From: Flavobacterium silvisoli
Lineage (GTDB): Bacteria > Bacteroidota > Bacteroidia > Flavobacteriales > Flavobacteriaceae
Reading direction: 5' to 3'
DNA: 64,000 bases
Assembly: GCF_004329815.1 (NCBI RefSeq)
Contig: NZ_SJPE01000010.1
Span: 1 to 64,000, forward strand
The notes under the pieces were generated by a model. It saw only the letters and a list, made by a program, of their open reading frames with translations, had not been told where the DNA came from and searched no databases. Every line of letters begins with the position of its first letter. Position 1 is the first letter of the stretch. Shown piece after piece: positions 28,806 through 38,741 of the stretch. Both the position numbers and the translations under genes were made by a program.

Positions 28806-29075
28806 TTACCAGCTGGCTTTTTTTACTCCCGGGATCAATCCTTGGTTTGCCATTTCACGAAAAGTAACACGTGAAATACCAAATTGTCTCATATATCCTC
28901 TTGGTCTTCCTGTTAATTTACAACGGTTGTGCATACGAACTGGAGAAGCATTTTTTGGTAGTTTTTGTAACCCTTCGTAATCTCCGGCTTCTAATAAAGC
29001 TTTTCTTTTCTCAGCGTACTTTGCTACTGTGTTAGCTCTTTTCACCTCACGGGCTTTCATTGATTCTTTAGCCAT
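28806..29075 (-). CDS. rpsN: 30S ribosomal protein S14, zinc-free long form
   Basis: The 89-residue protein is the long S14 type without the CxxC...CxxC zinc motif. It has a basic N-terminus ([23 protein letters not shown]) and ends with [39 protein letters not shown]-type residues. It follows rplE by 3 bases. Confidence 0.99.
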   Translation of the reverse strand: MAKESMKAREVKRANTVAKYAEKRKALLEAGDYEGLQKLPKNASPVRMHNRCKLTGRPRGYMRQFGISRVTFREMANQGLIPGVKKASW

Positions 29076-29078
29076 GTC

Positions 29079-29630
29079 TTAATTCTTTTTAAAAGGTAAA
29101 CCTAATTCAGCCAATAATGACTTTGCTTCTTTATCTGTTTTTGCCGTTGTAACGAATGTAATGTCCAAACCTGCAATTTTGTTTACTTTATCAATATCAA
29201 TTTCAGGGAAAATGATTTGTTCAGTAACACCCAAGTTGTAATTACCTCTTCCGTCAAAACCAGTAGCTTTGATACCGTTAAAATCTCTTACACGTGGCAA
29301 AGATGATGTAATCAATCTATCTAAGAATTCATACATTCTTTCTCCTCTAAGAGTTACTTTAGCTCCAATCGGCATACCTTTTCTCAATTTGAACGATGCA
29401 ACGTCTTTTTTAGAGATTGTAGATACTGCTTTTTGTCCAGTAATCTTTGTCAACTCATCAACCGCATAGTCAATAAGTTTTTTATCAGATACTGCTGCTC
29501 CAACTCCGCGGCTTAAAACGATTTTCTCCAATTTAGGAACTTGCATTACGTTTTTATAACCGAATTCTTCTTTAAGGGCAGCAATTACTCTGTCCTTATA
29601 TTCTTGCTTAAGTCTAGGTGTATAAGCCAT
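29079..29630 (-). CDS. rplE: 50S ribosomal protein L5
   Basis: The 183-residue protein binds 5S rRNA and contacts P-site tRNA. Motifs are [53 protein letters not shown], and [10 protein letters not shown]. It is 2 bases after rplX. Confidence 0.99.
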   Translation of the reverse strand: MAYTPRLKQEYKDRVIAALKEEFGYKNVMQVPKLEKIVLSRGVGAAVSDKKLIDYAVDELTKITGQKAVSTISKKDVASFKLRKGMPIGAKVTLRGERMYEFLDRLITSSLPRVRDFNGIKATGFDGRGNYNLGVTEQIIFPEIDIDKVNKIAGLDITFVTTAKTDKEAKSLLAELGLPFKKN

Positions 29631-29632
29631 AA

Positions 29633-29947
29633 CTATAATACTTGATTAGATTTTTTTGAAAATCTCACTTTCTTATCTCCTTCTACTTTGATTCCAACTT
29701 TAGTAGCTTTTTTTGATTTTGGATCAATTAAAGACAAGTTAGAAATATGAATAGGAGCTTCTTTCTTAACAATTCCTCCCTGAGGGTTTTTAGCACTTGG
29801 TTTAGTGTGTTTTGAAACCAAGTTTACACCTTCAACGACAGCTTTGTTTTTTTCACGGTCAACGCGCAAAACTTTACCTTCTGAACCTTTGTGGTCACCA
29901 GCGATAACTTTTACTACGTCTCCTGATTTTATTTTTAGCTTTATCAT
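29633..29947 (-). CDS. rplX: 50S ribosomal protein L24
   Basis: The 104-residue assembly initiator has the KOW motif near its N-terminus ([23 protein letters not shown]), then [34 protein letters not shown]. It is 11 bases after rplN. Confidence 0.99.
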   Translation of the reverse strand: MIKLKIKSGDVVKVIAGDHKGSEGKVLRVDREKNKAVVEGVNLVSKHTKPSAKNPQGGIVKKEAPIHISNLSLIDPKSKKATKVGIKVEGDKKVRFSKKSNQVL

Positions 29948-29958
29948 CTTACTATGAA

Positions 29959-30327
29959 TTAAAGCACTTCTGGTGCTAATGATACAATTTTCATGAATTG
30001 TTTTTCACGAAGTTCTCTGGCAACCGGACCAAAAACACGAGTTCCTCTCATCTCACCTGCTGCATTCAAAAGAACACAAGCATTGTCATCAAAACGGATA
30101 TAAGAACCATCGGCTCTTCTCACTTCTTTTTTGGTACGTACAACAACTGCAGTAGAAACAGCACCTTTTTTCACGTTTCCGTTTGGTGTTGCATCTTTGA
30201 TTGACACTACAATTTTATCTCCAACAGAGGCATAACGACGTTTCGTTCCTCCTAAAACACGGATAGTCAAAACTTCTTTGGCTCCTGTGTTATCTGCTAC
30301 TTTTAATCTTGATTCCTGTTGTACCAT
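29959..30327 (-). CDS. rplN: 50S ribosomal protein L14
   Basis: The 122-residue intersubunit-bridge protein shows [64 protein letters not shown] and [23 protein letters not shown]. It is 2 bases after rpsQ. Confidence 0.99.
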
Positions 30328-30329
30328 AA

Positions 30330-30587
30330 CTATTTCGCTCTTTCAATGATTTCAACTAATCTCCAACATTTAGTTTTTGATAAAGGTCTTGTTTCCATAA
30401 TCCTTACCGTATCACCAATGTTACAGTCGTTTGTTTCGTCGTGTGCATGAAACTTTTTAGTTTTTAACACGAACTTACCATATAATGGGTGTTTTACTCT
30501 GGTTACTTGAGCCACAACAATAGACTTGTCCATTTTGTTTGACGTAACAACACCAATTCTTTCTTTTCTTAAATTTCTTTTTTCCAT
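30330..30587 (-). CDS. rpsQ: 30S ribosomal protein S17
   Basis: The 85-residue OB-fold 16S rRNA binder starts [25 protein letters not shown]. An in-frame ATG at 30602 would add only five residues (MLAEK) overlapping the rpmC end region, so I choose 30587 to match the family N-terminus. [19 protein letters not shown] and [18 protein letters not shown] are typical. Confidence 0.95.
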   Translation of the reverse strand: MEKRNLRKERIGVVTSNKMDKSIVVAQVTRVKHPLYGKFVLKTKKFHAHDETNDCNIGDTVRIMETRPLSKTKCWRLVEIIERAK

Positions 30588-30606
30588 CTTTTCAGCTAGC
30601 ATACAA

Positions 30607-30798
30607 TTATTGTAACTCTCTTTTAGTTAGCTCAGTTGCTACTCTAGCAACAGCTCTTCTGGCACTTCTGATTTGAAGTGGATTGGCAATTGGAGAAATA
30701 GCGTGTGCAGATTTTAAATCCATGTAAGCTTTTCTCAACTCAGTAAGTTTTACTTGCAACTCAGCTGCAGATAGATTGATAATTTCTGATTGTTTCAT
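30607..30798 (-). CDS. rpmC: 50S ribosomal protein L29
   Basis: The 63-residue helical hairpin protein near the peptide exit tunnel starts [18 protein letters not shown] at 30798. The longer frame to 30834 overlaps rplP and adds 12 untypical residues. The signature region [25 protein letters not shown] is clear. It binds near L23 at the tunnel exit. Confidence 0.96.
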   Translation of the reverse strand: MKQSEIINLSAAELQVKLTELRKAYMDLKSAHAISPIANPLQIRSARRAVARVATELTKRELQ

Positions 30799-30811
30799 AA
30801 TATTTCTTTGA

Positions 30812-31237
30812 TTATGCTTCGAAATCTCTAGCAACTACAAACTTAGTTTTAACTGGAAGTTTTTGTGCTGCCAAACGCAAAGCTTCTTTAGCAACAGATA
30901 GCGGAACACCACCTACTTCAAACATGATTTTTCCTGGTTTCACCACAGCAGCCCAGTATTCAACGGCTCCTTTTCCTTTACCCATACGTACCTCAAGAGG
31001 CTTTTTGGTAATTGGTTTATCCGGGAAAATTTTAATCCATAACTGTCCTTCTCTTTTCATAAAACGAGTTGCAGCGATACGCGCAGCTTCAATTTGACGT
31101 GAAGTTAAGAACATTCCTGTTTCATGTACTGATTTAATTCCAAACATTCCATTAGAAAGCTCGTGTCCTCTTTGAGAAACACCTTTCATTCTACCCTTCT
31201 GTACCTTACGGTATTTTGTTCTTTTAGGCTGTAACAT
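30812..31237 (-). CDS. rplP: 50S ribosomal protein L16
   Basis: The 141-residue protein organises the A-site architecture of 23S rRNA. Motifs are [53 protein letters not shown] and [27 protein letters not shown]. It is 17 bases after rpsC. Confidence 0.99.
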   Translation of the reverse strand: MLQPKRTKYRKVQKGRMKGVSQRGHELSNGMFGIKSVHETGMFLTSRQIEAARIAATRFMKREGQLWIKIFPDKPITKKPLEVRMGKGKGAVEYWAAVVKPGKIMFEVGGVPLSVAKEALRLAAQKLPVKTKFVVARDFEA

Positions 31238-31254
31238 TTTTCTTTAGTTTAAAA

Positions 31255-32001
31255 TTACTTTCTTTTACGAGGGCCTGGTTTTCCGTTTGATTTTCCACCA
31301 CGTGGAGCATCACTTTTTCCGCCACCTTGACCGGCTTGTTTTTTATCCATACCTACAAGTGGAGAAAGATCTCTTTTTCCATACACCTCACCTTTCATGA
31401 TCCATACTTTGATACCCATTCTACCGTAAGTAGTATGAGCTTCACCTAAAGCATAGTCAATATCGGCTCTGAAAGTTGATAGAGGAATTCTTCCTTCTTT
31501 GAATTGCTCTGAACGTGCCATTTCAGCTCCGTTCAAACGACCTGAAATCAAAACTTTGATTCCCTCAGCATTCATACGCATTGCTGCAGCGATAGCCATT
31601 TTAATAGCTCTTCTGTATGAAATACGGCTTTCAATTTGACGAGCGATACTTGTTGCAACTAAATAAGCATCTAACTCAGGTCTTTTGATTTCAAAGATGT
31701 TGATTTGAACCTCTTTGTCAGTAACTTTCTTAAGTTCTTCTTTTAACTTGTCTACCTCTTGACCGCCTTTTCCGATAATGATACCAGGTCTTGCGGTAGT
31801 GATAGTAACGGTTACAAGTTTCAAAGTTCTCTCGATGATTACTTTTGACACACTAGCTTTTGATAAACGAGCATGGATGTACTTTCTGATTTTATAATCT
31901 TCGGCGATTTTGTCACCGTAATCATTTCCACCATACCAGTTTGAATCCCATCCTCTGATGATACCAAGGCGATTTCCAATTGGATTTGTCTTTTGTCCCA
32001 T
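31255..32001 (-). CDS. rpsC: 30S ribosomal protein S3
   Basis: The 248-residue protein lines the mRNA entry channel. The KH domain (about 40-110) includes [22 protein letters not shown]. The C-terminal domain has [48 protein letters not shown] Gly/Lys-rich tail follows, about 30 residues longer than the core. Confidence 0.99.
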   Translation of the reverse strand: MGQKTNPIGNRLGIIRGWDSNWYGGNDYGDKIAEDYKIRKYIHARLSKASVSKVIIERTLKLVTVTITTARPGIIIGKGGQEVDKLKEELKKVTDKEVQINIFEIKRPELDAYLVATSIARQIESRISYRRAIKMAIAAAMRMNAEGIKVLISGRLNGAEMARSEQFKEGRIPLSTFRADIDYALGEAHTTYGRMGIKVWIMKGEVYGKRDLSPLVGMDKKQAGQGGGKSDAPRGGKSNGKPGPRKRK

Positions 32002-32009
32002 ACTGTTTA

Positions 32010-32420
32010 TTAATTACTTTGTGTGTTATCTAATTGTCCTAACACGATAGTTACGTGGTTCGAACGTTTTCTAATTCTGTGTGCTCTTCCTTGCGGAGCC
32101 GGACGAAGTCTTTTCAACATCATACCGCCGTCTACACGGATTTCTTTAACAAATAAGCCTGCTTCCGCTACATTACCCTCAGTATTTTTCTGTTCCCAGT
32201 TATTGATAGCTGATAATAATAATTTTTCTAATTTACGTGAAGCTTCTTTTGAGCTGAATCTTAAAATATTCAAAGCTCTTTCCACTTTCTGACCTCTTAC
32301 CAAGTCTGCTACTAAGCGCATTTTTCTAGGTGAAGTAGGGCAATTGTTTAATTTAGCAAATGCGATAGACTTGTTAGCCTCTTTTCTTGCGTCTGCAGTT
32401 TCTCTTTTACGAACTCCCAT
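32010..32420 (-). CDS. rplV: 50S ribosomal protein L22
   Basis: The 136-residue protein extends a beta-hairpin into the exit tunnel. Motifs are [49 protein letters not shown] and the tunnel hairpin region [25 protein letters not shown]. It is 8 bases before rpsC. Confidence 0.99.
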   Translation of the reverse strand: MGVRKRETADARKEANKSIAFAKLNNCPTSPRKMRLVADLVRGQKVERALNILRFSSKEASRKLEKLLLSAINNWEQKNTEGNVAEAGLFVKEIRVDGGMMLKRLRPAPQGRAHRIRKRSNHVTIVLGQLDNTQSN

Positions 32421-32426
32421 TGCTTC

Positions 32427-32705
32427 TTATTTTTTACCTTTATTTTTTGCTCCAGCATGACCTCTAAAAGATCTTGTTGGTGAAAACTCTCCTAATTTGT
32501 GTCCTACCATGTTCTCAGTTACATAAACCGGAACAAACTGACGACCATTGTGAACTGCGATAGTTTGTCCAACGAAATCCGGAGTAATCATTGAGGCTCT
32601 AGACCAAGTCTTAACCACACCTTTGTTACCGCCGGCAATATTTTCCTGAACTTTTTTATCTAACTTATAGTGAACAAAAGGTCCTTTTTTTAATGAACGT
32701 GCCAT
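32427..32705 (-). CDS. rpsS: 30S ribosomal protein S19
   Basis: The 92-residue head protein forms a complex with S13. It starts [19 protein letters not shown] and contains the signature [44 protein letters not shown]. It is 10 bases after rplB. Confidence 0.99.
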   Translation of the reverse strand: MARSLKKGPFVHYKLDKKVQENIAGGNKGVVKTWSRASMITPDFVGQTIAVHNGRQFVPVYVTENMVGHKLGEFSPTRSFRGHAGAKNKGKK

Positions 32706-32715
32706 GTCTATCTAA

Positions 32716-33540
32716 TTATTTCTTTCTGCGTTCTACAATATACTTGTTGCTCGGGTTAACTTTAGAACGAGTTCTGTAACCTTTAGCCGGTAGACCTTTT
32801 CTAGAACGTGGGTGACCTCCTGATGAACGTCCTTCACCACCTCCCATTGGGTGATCAACCGGGTTCATCGCTACAGCTCTTGTTCTTGGTCTTCTACCTA
32901 ACCATCTGCTTCTACCTGCTTTACCAGACACAATCAATTGGTGGTCAGAGTTAGAAACTGCTCCGATGGTTGCCGAACACGTCAACAAGATTAATCTTGT
33001 TTCACCTGAAGGCATCTTAATAGTAGCATATTTTCCGTCTCTCGCCATTAATTGAGCAAATGTTCCGGCAGAACGAGCAATAACAGCTCCTTGTCCAGGA
33101 CGCAATTCGATACAAGAAATTACAGTTCCCAACGGAATTTTGCTCAACGGCAAAGTGTTTCCGATTTCAGGTGCTGCTTCTTCTCCAGACACTACAGTCT
33201 GTCCTACTTGCAATCCGTTTTGAGCAACAATATATGTTTTCTCACCATCTGCATACCACAATAACGCGATAAAAGCTGTTCTGTTTGGATCGTACTCGAT
33301 TGATTTCACAGTAGCAGGAATTCCCACTTTTGTTCTTTTGAAATCAATAATACGATACCTTTGTTTGTGACCACCGCCTGTATAACGCATGGTCATTTTT
33401 CCTTGACTATTTCTACCTCCTGAGTTTTTTATCGGTGCTAACAAAGAGCGCTCCGGCTTATCAGTCGTAATGGCGTCAAAACCATTCACAACTCTAAAAC
33501 GCTGACCCGGGGTAATAGGTTTTAATTTTCTAACTGACAT
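32716..33540 (-). CDS. rplB: 50S ribosomal protein L2
   Basis: The 274-residue peptidyl-transferase-centre protein has the N-terminal basic extension ([12 protein letters not shown]), the RNA-binding core, and the C-terminal signature [26 protein letters not shown], which includes the conserved histidine close to the active centre. It is 5 bases after rplW. Confidence 0.99.
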   Translation of the reverse strand: MSVRKLKPITPGQRFRVVNGFDAITTDKPERSLLAPIKNSGGRNSQGKMTMRYTGGGHKQRYRIIDFKRTKVGIPATVKSIEYDPNRTAFIALLWYADGEKTYIVAQNGLQVGQTVVSGEEAAPEIGNTLPLSKIPLGTVISCIELRPGQGAVIARSAGTFAQLMARDGKYATIKMPSGETRLILLTCSATIGAVSNSDHQLIVSGKAGRSRWLGRRPRTRAVAMNPVDHPMGGGEGRSSGGHPRSRKGLPAKGYRTRSKVNPSNKYIVERRKK

Positions 33541-33545
33541 TGTTA

Positions 33546-33836
33546 TTAGATATTATTGTAAAAATCTATTGTTTCTCCCTCTTTTACTTGTACAATTGCT
33601 TTTTTGTAAGCATTTGTTTTTCCGCTAATCAAACCACTTTTTGTATACTTAGTAGTTCTATCAGCTCTATAGTTCATCGTGTTAACTTCAACAACCGAAA
33701 TTCCGTAAGCAGCTTCTACCGCTTTCTTAATCTGAACTTTGTTTGCTTTTTTGTCAACAACAAAACCAAAACGATTGAAAACCTCACCTTCTTTGGTGAT
33801 TTTTTCAGTGATGATAGGCTTAATTATGATACTCAT
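33546..33836 (-). CDS. rplW: 50S ribosomal protein L23
   Basis: The 96-residue tunnel-exit protein docks SRP and trigger factor. Motifs are [55 protein letters not shown]. It is 7 bases after rplD. Confidence 0.98.
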   Translation of the reverse strand: MSIIIKPIITEKITKEGEVFNRFGFVVDKKANKVQIKKAVEAAYGISVVEVNTMNYRADRTTKYTKSGLISGKTNAYKKAIVQVKEGETIDFYNNI

Positions 33837-33843
33837 GGTCTAA

Positions 33844-34473
33844 TTATTTGCTTAAATTTTCTTCAATTCCTTCTAAAGAACCCTCTAAAAGAACTAAATT
33901 ATTAGCATTTAAAATTTCGTAAGTGCTTAACTCTGAATTAGTTACAACGCTAGACGCTTTTAAATTGCGTGAGGACAAATATACATTTTTATTTGAATCA
34001 CCCAACACGAACAAAGATTTTTTGTTTTCTAACCCTAAAGCTTTCAAAACGTTAATGAAATTTTTGGTGCTTGGTGTATCAAAATTAAAGTCTTCAACAA
34101 CTACTAAATTTGATTCTTTTACTTTTAAAGAGAAGGCCGATTTACGAGCTAATCTTTTTACAGTTTTGTTCAATTTGAAAGAGTAGCTTCTTGGTCTTGG
34201 CCCGAAAACTGTTCCTCCACCTTTGAACAATGGACTCTTTTTTGATCCTGCACGTGCAGTACCTGTTCCTTTTTGTTTTTTAATCTTACGCGTAGAACCT
34301 GCTACTTCAGCTCTTTCTTTAGCTTTGTGAGTTCCTTGTCTTTGATTGGCTAAGTATTGCTTAACATCAAGATATACTGCGTGATTATTTGGCTCAATGC
34401 CGAATACTGAATCCGAAAGCTGTACTTTTCTTCCAGTATCTTTTCCGTTGATATCTAAAACTTTTACTTCCAT
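33844..34473 (-). CDS. rplD: 50S ribosomal protein L4
   Basis: The 209-residue tunnel protein (the S10 operon repressor in E. coli) has the extended loop with [58 protein letters not shown]-type residues. Its ATG overlaps the rplC stop by one base (TAATG), implying coupled translation. Confidence 0.99.
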   Translation of the reverse strand: MEVKVLDINGKDTGRKVQLSDSVFGIEPNNHAVYLDVKQYLANQRQGTHKAKERAEVAGSTRKIKKQKGTGTARAGSKKSPLFKGGGTVFGPRPRSYSFKLNKTVKRLARKSAFSLKVKESNLVVVEDFNFDTPSTKNFINVLKALGLENKKSLFVLGDSNKNVYLSSRNLKASSVVTNSELSTYEILNANNLVLLEGSLEGIEENLSK

Positions 34474-35090
34474 TACTTCTGAATGATTACGTAAGAGTTT
34501 TTGTGTCCAGGAATCGCTCCTTTAACTACAAGTAGGTTCTTTTCAGCCACTACTTTTAAAACTCTAAGGTTTTGAACTTTTACATTATCTCCTCCCATTC
34601 TTCCTGCCATACGCATTCCTTTGAATACACGTGATGGATAAGAAGATGCTCCTACAGAACCTGGTGCTCTCAAACGGTTGTGCTGACCATGTGTAGATTG
34701 TCCAACTCCACCAAAACCGTGACGCTTAACAACCCCTTGGAAACCTTTTCCTTTTGATACACCTTGTACATCAACAAATTCTCCTTCGCTGAATACTTCC
34801 ACAGTGATGTTATCACCTAATTTGTAATTTTCTTCAAATCCTTGGAATTCAACGACTTTTTTCTTAGCAGATGTACCGGCTTTTTTAAAGTGACCTAAGT
34901 CAGCTTTAGTAGCATGTTTTTCTGCTTTGTCATCGAAACCAAGTTGAAGAGCTGAATACCCGTCAACCTCATTGGTTCTGACTTGGGTAACGACACAAGG
35001 GCCAGCTTCGATTACCGTACAAGGAATGTTTTTCCCGTTCTCATCGAAAATACTGGTCATGCCGATTTTTTTTCCAATTAACCCAGACAT
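34473..35090 (-). CDS. rplC: 50S ribosomal protein L3
   Basis: The 205-residue early-assembly protein starts [20 protein letters not shown] and has the signature [51 protein letters not shown], including the loop near the peptidyl-transferase centre. A 99-base gap separates it from rpsJ, the longest in this part of the cluster. Confidence 0.99.
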   Translation of the reverse strand: MSGLIGKKIGMTSIFDENGKNIPCTVIEAGPCVVTQVRTNEVDGYSALQLGFDDKAEKHATKADLGHFKKAGTSAKKKVVEFQGFEENYKLGDNITVEVFSEGEFVDVQGVSKGKGFQGVVKRHGFGGVGQSTHGQHNRLRAPGSVGASSYPSRVFKGMRMAGRMGGDNVKVQNLRVLKVVAEKNLLVVKGAIPGHKNSYVIIQK

Positions 35091-35139
35091 ATTAATAATT
35101 ATTTAATGTTTATTATTTTACTAATTCAATAAAGAAATA

Positions 35140-35169
35140 AGTATCAGAAATAAATCTACTCCTGATACT
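35140..35169 (-). promoter_or_regulatory. Inverted repeat in the rpsJ-rplC gap (candidate leader)
   Basis: AGTATCAG (35169-35162 on the minus strand) and CTGATACT (35147-35140) form a perfect 8-bp stem around a 14-base loop. There is no T run after it and no TAnnTTTG box in the gap, so it is neither a clear terminator nor a promoter. It could be an autoregulatory or processing site of the L3-L4 message. Confidence 0.4.
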
Positions 35170-35189
35170 CATTTCAGAAATTTGTATAC

Positions 35190-35495
35190 TTATACTTTGA
35201 TTTCTACTTCAACTCCACTTGGCAATTCAAGTTTCATTAAAGCATCGATAGTTTTCGAAGAAGAACTATAGATGTCTAGCAATCTTTTGTATGAACTTAC
35301 CTCAAACTGCTCTCTCGCTTTTTTGTTCACGTGCGGAGAACGCAATACGGTAAATATTTTTTTGTGCGTAGGTAACGGAATTGGACCTGTTACAACAGCA
35401 CCTGTGCTTTTCACAGTTTTTACGATTTTCTCAGCTGATTTATCAACCAACATGTGATCGTAAGATTTCAATTTTATTCTAATTTTTTGACTCAT
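35190..35495 (-). CDS. rpsJ: 30S ribosomal protein S10
   Basis: The 101-residue protein, also known as transcription antitermination factor NusE, contains [61 protein letters not shown]. It directly follows fusA (11 bases) because tuf is absent from this cluster. Confidence 0.99.
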   Translation of the reverse strand: MSQKIRIKLKSYDHMLVDKSAEKIVKTVKSTGAVVTGPIPLPTHKKIFTVLRSPHVNKKAREQFEVSSYKRLLDIYSSSSKTIDALMKLELPSGVEVEIKV

Positions 35496-35506
35496 CTTGA
35501 TAAAAA

Positions 35507-37663
35507 TTAAGCGTTACCTTTTGCTTTTTTGATTACTTCCTCAGAAATGTTTGCAGGAGTTTGCTCGTAGTGAGAGAATTCCATTGTAGAAGTTGCTCTA
35601 CCCGAAGACAATGTTCTCAACGTAGTTACATAACCAAACATTTCAGATAATGGAACGTTAGCTTTGATTGTTTTGGCTCCATTTCTGTCACCCATATCAT
35701 TCACTTGTCCTCTTCTTCTGTTCAAATCACCAACGATATCTCCCATGTTTTCTTCAGGGGTAATCACTTCTATTTTCATGATTGGCTCAAGGATAACAGC
35801 ACCTGCAGCTTTCGCTACTTCCTTGTATCCCATCTTAGCAGCTAATTCGAAAGACAAAGCATCCGAATCTACCGGGTGGTAAGAACCGTCTAATAAAGTA
35901 ACTTTCAAACTGTCTACAGTATATCCTGCTAAAGGACCTGTTTTCATAGCTTCTTTAAATCCTTTTTCAACAGCAGGAATAAATTCTTTAGGTACGTTAC
36001 CTCCTTTTACCTCATTAACAAACTGTAATCCTACGAAAGGTTTACCGTCAACTAAATCAGCAGGCTCTAAACGGAATACGATATCACCAAATTTACCACG
36101 TCCACCCGATTGTTTTTTATAAACCTCTCTGTGTTGTGCAGCTTTAGTAAACGCTTCTTTATACTCAACCTGAGGCTCGCCTTGGTTAACCTCTACTTTG
36201 AATTCACGTTTCATACGATCTACTAAGATATCCAAGTGTAACTCACCCATACCTGAGATAATCGTTTGACCTGAAGCCTCATCTGTTCTAACAGTAAACG
36301 TTGGATCCTCTTCAGCCAATTTGGCCAAAGCCATACCCATTTTATCAACGTCAGCTTTAGTTTTAGGCTCAATAGCAATACCGATTACCGGATCAGGGAA
36401 TTTCATTGATTCAAGGATAATTGGGTGTTTTTCATCACACATAGTATCCCCGGTTTTGATATCTTTAAATCCAACTGCTGCTCCAATATCTCCAGCTTCG
36501 ATGTACTCGATTGGATTTTGTTTGTTCGCGTGCATTTGGTAGATACGAGAAATTCTTTCTTTGTTTCCTGAACGAGTATTCAAGATATAAGAACCGGCAT
36601 CTAAACGACCTGAATAAGCACGGAAGAACGCCAAACGACCAACATAAGGGTCAGTTGCAATCTTAAATGCTAAAGCAGCGAAAGGCTCTTTTACGTCAGG
36701 ACGACGAACAATTTTCTTTTGATCTTCCTCTAATAAATCTTTATCATCAGGATGAATACCTTCGATACCTTCTTTATCTAATGGAGACGGCAAGTACTTA
36801 CACACAGCATCCAACATAAACTGAACTCCTTTGTTTTTGAATGAAGACCCACACAACATAGGAATAATAGCCATATCGATAGTTGCAGCACGTAAAGCTT
36901 TGTTGATTTCTTCTTCCGTAATAGAATTTTCATCCTCCATGTACTTGTCTAACAAGTTCTCATCGTAAGTAGCAATTTCTTCGATAAGTTTAGAACGATA
37001 TTCTTTTACTTCGTCAACCATATCAGCCGGAATGTCAACAACATCAAAAGTAGCCCCTTGAGTTTCATCATGCCAAATGATAGCTTGATTTTTCACTAAG
37101 TCAACTACCCCTTTGAAATCTTGCTCCTCACCGATTGGTAAAGTAATAGCAACAGCATTAGATTTCAACATATCTTTTACTTGTTGACAAACTGCCAAGA
37201 AGTTAGAACCCTGACGGTCCATTTTGTTTACGAATCCCATACGAGGAACTCGGTATTGGTCTGCCAATCTCCAGTTGGTTTCAGATTGAGGTTCAACACC
37301 GTCAACCGCACTAAACAAGAATACCAAACCATCCAAAACACGCAATGAACGGTTTACCTCTACAGTAAAGTCAACGTGTCCCGGAGTATCGATGATGTTG
37401 AAGTGGTAAGCCTTAGATTCAGGAATAGCTTTTCCTTGAACAGTTGGGAAATTCCACTCACAAGTTGTAGCCGCAGAAGTAATAGTAATACCTCTTTCTG
37501 CTTCTTGCTCCATCCAGTCCATTGTTGAAGCACCATCGTGAACCTCACCAATTTTATGGGTTTTACCAGTATAAAATAAGATACGCTCTGTTGTGGTTGT
37601 TTTACCAGCATCAATGTGAGCCGCAATACCTATATTTCTTGTATATTTTAAATCTCTAGCCAT
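35507..37663 (-). CDS. fusA: Elongation factor G
   Basis: The 718-residue translocation GTPase has G1 [15 protein letters not shown]2/switch [14 protein letters not shown]3 [12 protein letters not shown] and G4 NKMDRQG. Domains II-V follow, ending [27 protein letters not shown]. Length is normal for this phylum. It lies between rpsG (10 bases) and rpsJ. Confidence 0.99.
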   Translation of the reverse strand: MARDLKYTRNIGIAAHIDAGKTTTTERILFYTGKTHKIGEVHDGASTMDWMEQEAERGITITSAATTCEWNFPTVQGKAIPESKAYHFNIIDTPGHVDFTVEVNRSLRVLDGLVFLFSAVDGVEPQSETNWRLADQYRVPRMGFVNKMDRQGSNFLAVCQQVKDMLKSNAVAITLPIGEEQDFKGVVDLVKNQAIIWHDETQGATFDVVDIPADMVDEVKEYRSKLIEEIATYDENLLDKYMEDENSITEEEINKALRAATIDMAIIPMLCGSSFKNKGVQFMLDAVCKYLPSPLDKEGIEGIHPDDKDLLEEDQKKIVRRPDVKEPFAALAFKIATDPYVGRLAFFRAYSGRLDAGSYILNTRSGNKERISRIYQMHANKQNPIEYIEAGDIGAAVGFKDIKTGDTMCDEKHPIILESMKFPDPVIGIAIEPKTKADVDKMGMALAKLAEEDPTFTVRTDEASGQTIISGMGELHLDILVDRMKREFKVEVNQGEPQVEYKEAFTKAAQHREVYKKQSGGRGKFGDIVFRLEPADLVDGKPFVGLQFVNEVKGGNVPKEFIPAVEKGFKEAMKTGPLAGYTVDSLKVTLLDGSYHPVDSDALSFELAAKMGYKEVAKAAGAVILEPIMKIEVITPEENMGDIVGDLNRRRGQVNDMGDRNGAKTIKANVPLSEMFGYVTTLRTLSSGRATSTMEFSHYEQTPANISEEVIKKAKGNA

Positions 37664-37673
37664 TTCTTAAATA

Positions 37674-38150
37674 TTAAAATCTAAAGTGAGAGAATGCTTT
37701 GTTTGCTTCTGCCATTTTGTGAGTATCCATTCTCTTTTTAACAGCAGCACCTTCTTCTTTAGCAGCAGCTAAGATTTCAGAGGCTAATTTAGCAGCCATT
37801 GACTTTTCATTTCTTTTGCGAGCATAAAGGATCATCCATTTCATCGCCATTGAAATTTTTCGGTCAGGTCTGATTTGCATCGGGATTTGGAAAGTAGCTC
37901 CACCCACACGACGCGAACGAACTTCTACGTGAGGCATAACGTTTGTCAATGCATCTTTCCAAACTTCTAATGAAGTTTTCTCATCATTGTTCTTTTTAGT
38001 TTCTACGATGTCAATAGCATCATAGAACACCTTGAAAGCTGTTGATTTCTTACCGTCCCACATTAAGTTGTTCACAAAACGGGTAACCAATTGGTCATTA
38101 AACCTTGGATCTGGTAAAAGAGGTCTTTTTTTGGCCTGTCTTTTTCTCAT
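37674..38150 (-). CDS. rpsG: 30S ribosomal protein S7
   Basis: The 158-residue head-assembly initiator shows [63 protein letters not shown] and the C-terminal [20 protein letters not shown]. It is 25 bases after rpsL. Confidence 0.99.
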   Translation of the reverse strand: MRKRQAKKRPLLPDPRFNDQLVTRFVNNLMWDGKKSTAFKVFYDAIDIVETKKNNDEKTSLEVWKDALTNVMPHVEVRSRRVGGATFQIPMQIRPDRKISMAMKWMILYARKRNEKSMAAKLASEILAAAKEEGAAVKKRMDTHKMAEANKAFSHFRF

Positions 38151-38175
38151 GTCTTTTCTTTAAAAGTTTTTAAAA

Positions 38176-38559
38176 TTACTTTTTAGCTTCTTTTGGGCGC
38201 TTAGCACCGTACTTAGATCTTCTTTGTGTTCTTCCTGCTACACCTGAGGTATCAAGTGCACCACGCACAATGTGGTATCTAACTCCTGGTAAATCTTTTA
38301 CCCTTCCGCCTCGCACTAATACTATCGAGTGCTCTTGTAGATTATGTCCTTCTCCAGGGATGTAGGCATTCACCTCGTTTCCGTTAGTCAAACGTACACG
38401 CGCTACTTTACGCATCGCTGAGTTTGGTTTTTTCGGAGTAGTAGTGTAAACACGCGTACAAACACCTCTTCTTTGAGGACAAGAATCTAAAGCAACCGAT
38501 TTACTCTTCTTAGTGATTTGAGTTCTTCCTGTTCTTACTAATTGTTGAATTGTTGGCAT
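38176..38559 (-). CDS. rpsL: 30S ribosomal protein S12
   Basis: The 127-residue decoding-centre protein has the [15 protein letters not shown] loop and the [10 protein letters not shown] loop in their usual unmodified form. As first gene of the cluster it carries the best promoter in the window directly upstream. It leads the order rpsL, rpsG, fusA, rpsJ and onwards. Confidence 0.99.
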
Positions 38560-38612
38560 AATTAAATACTAAAATTTCTTTATTTATTAAAATCCCGCTT
38601 TTTTAGGGGTTG

Positions 38613-38643
38613 CAAATGTAGTAATTATTTTGAACGAAACAAA
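38613..38643 (-). promoter_or_regulatory. Main promoter of the ribosomal cluster (TTTG-N19-TACATTTG)
   Basis: On the minus strand TTTG (38643-38640), exactly 19 bases, and TACATTTG (38620-38613) match the Bacteroidota consensus at every defined position. The ATG of rpsL is 53 bases after the -7 box. Confidence 0.85.
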
Positions 38644-38741
38644 TCGTAATTAATTAATTTTCAAACAAATTGTTTTTCGATTCGATTAACCGCAATAAAA
38701 ACAGATTTTTTGCGTTATTTTGAAGCAAACAATACTTTCAG

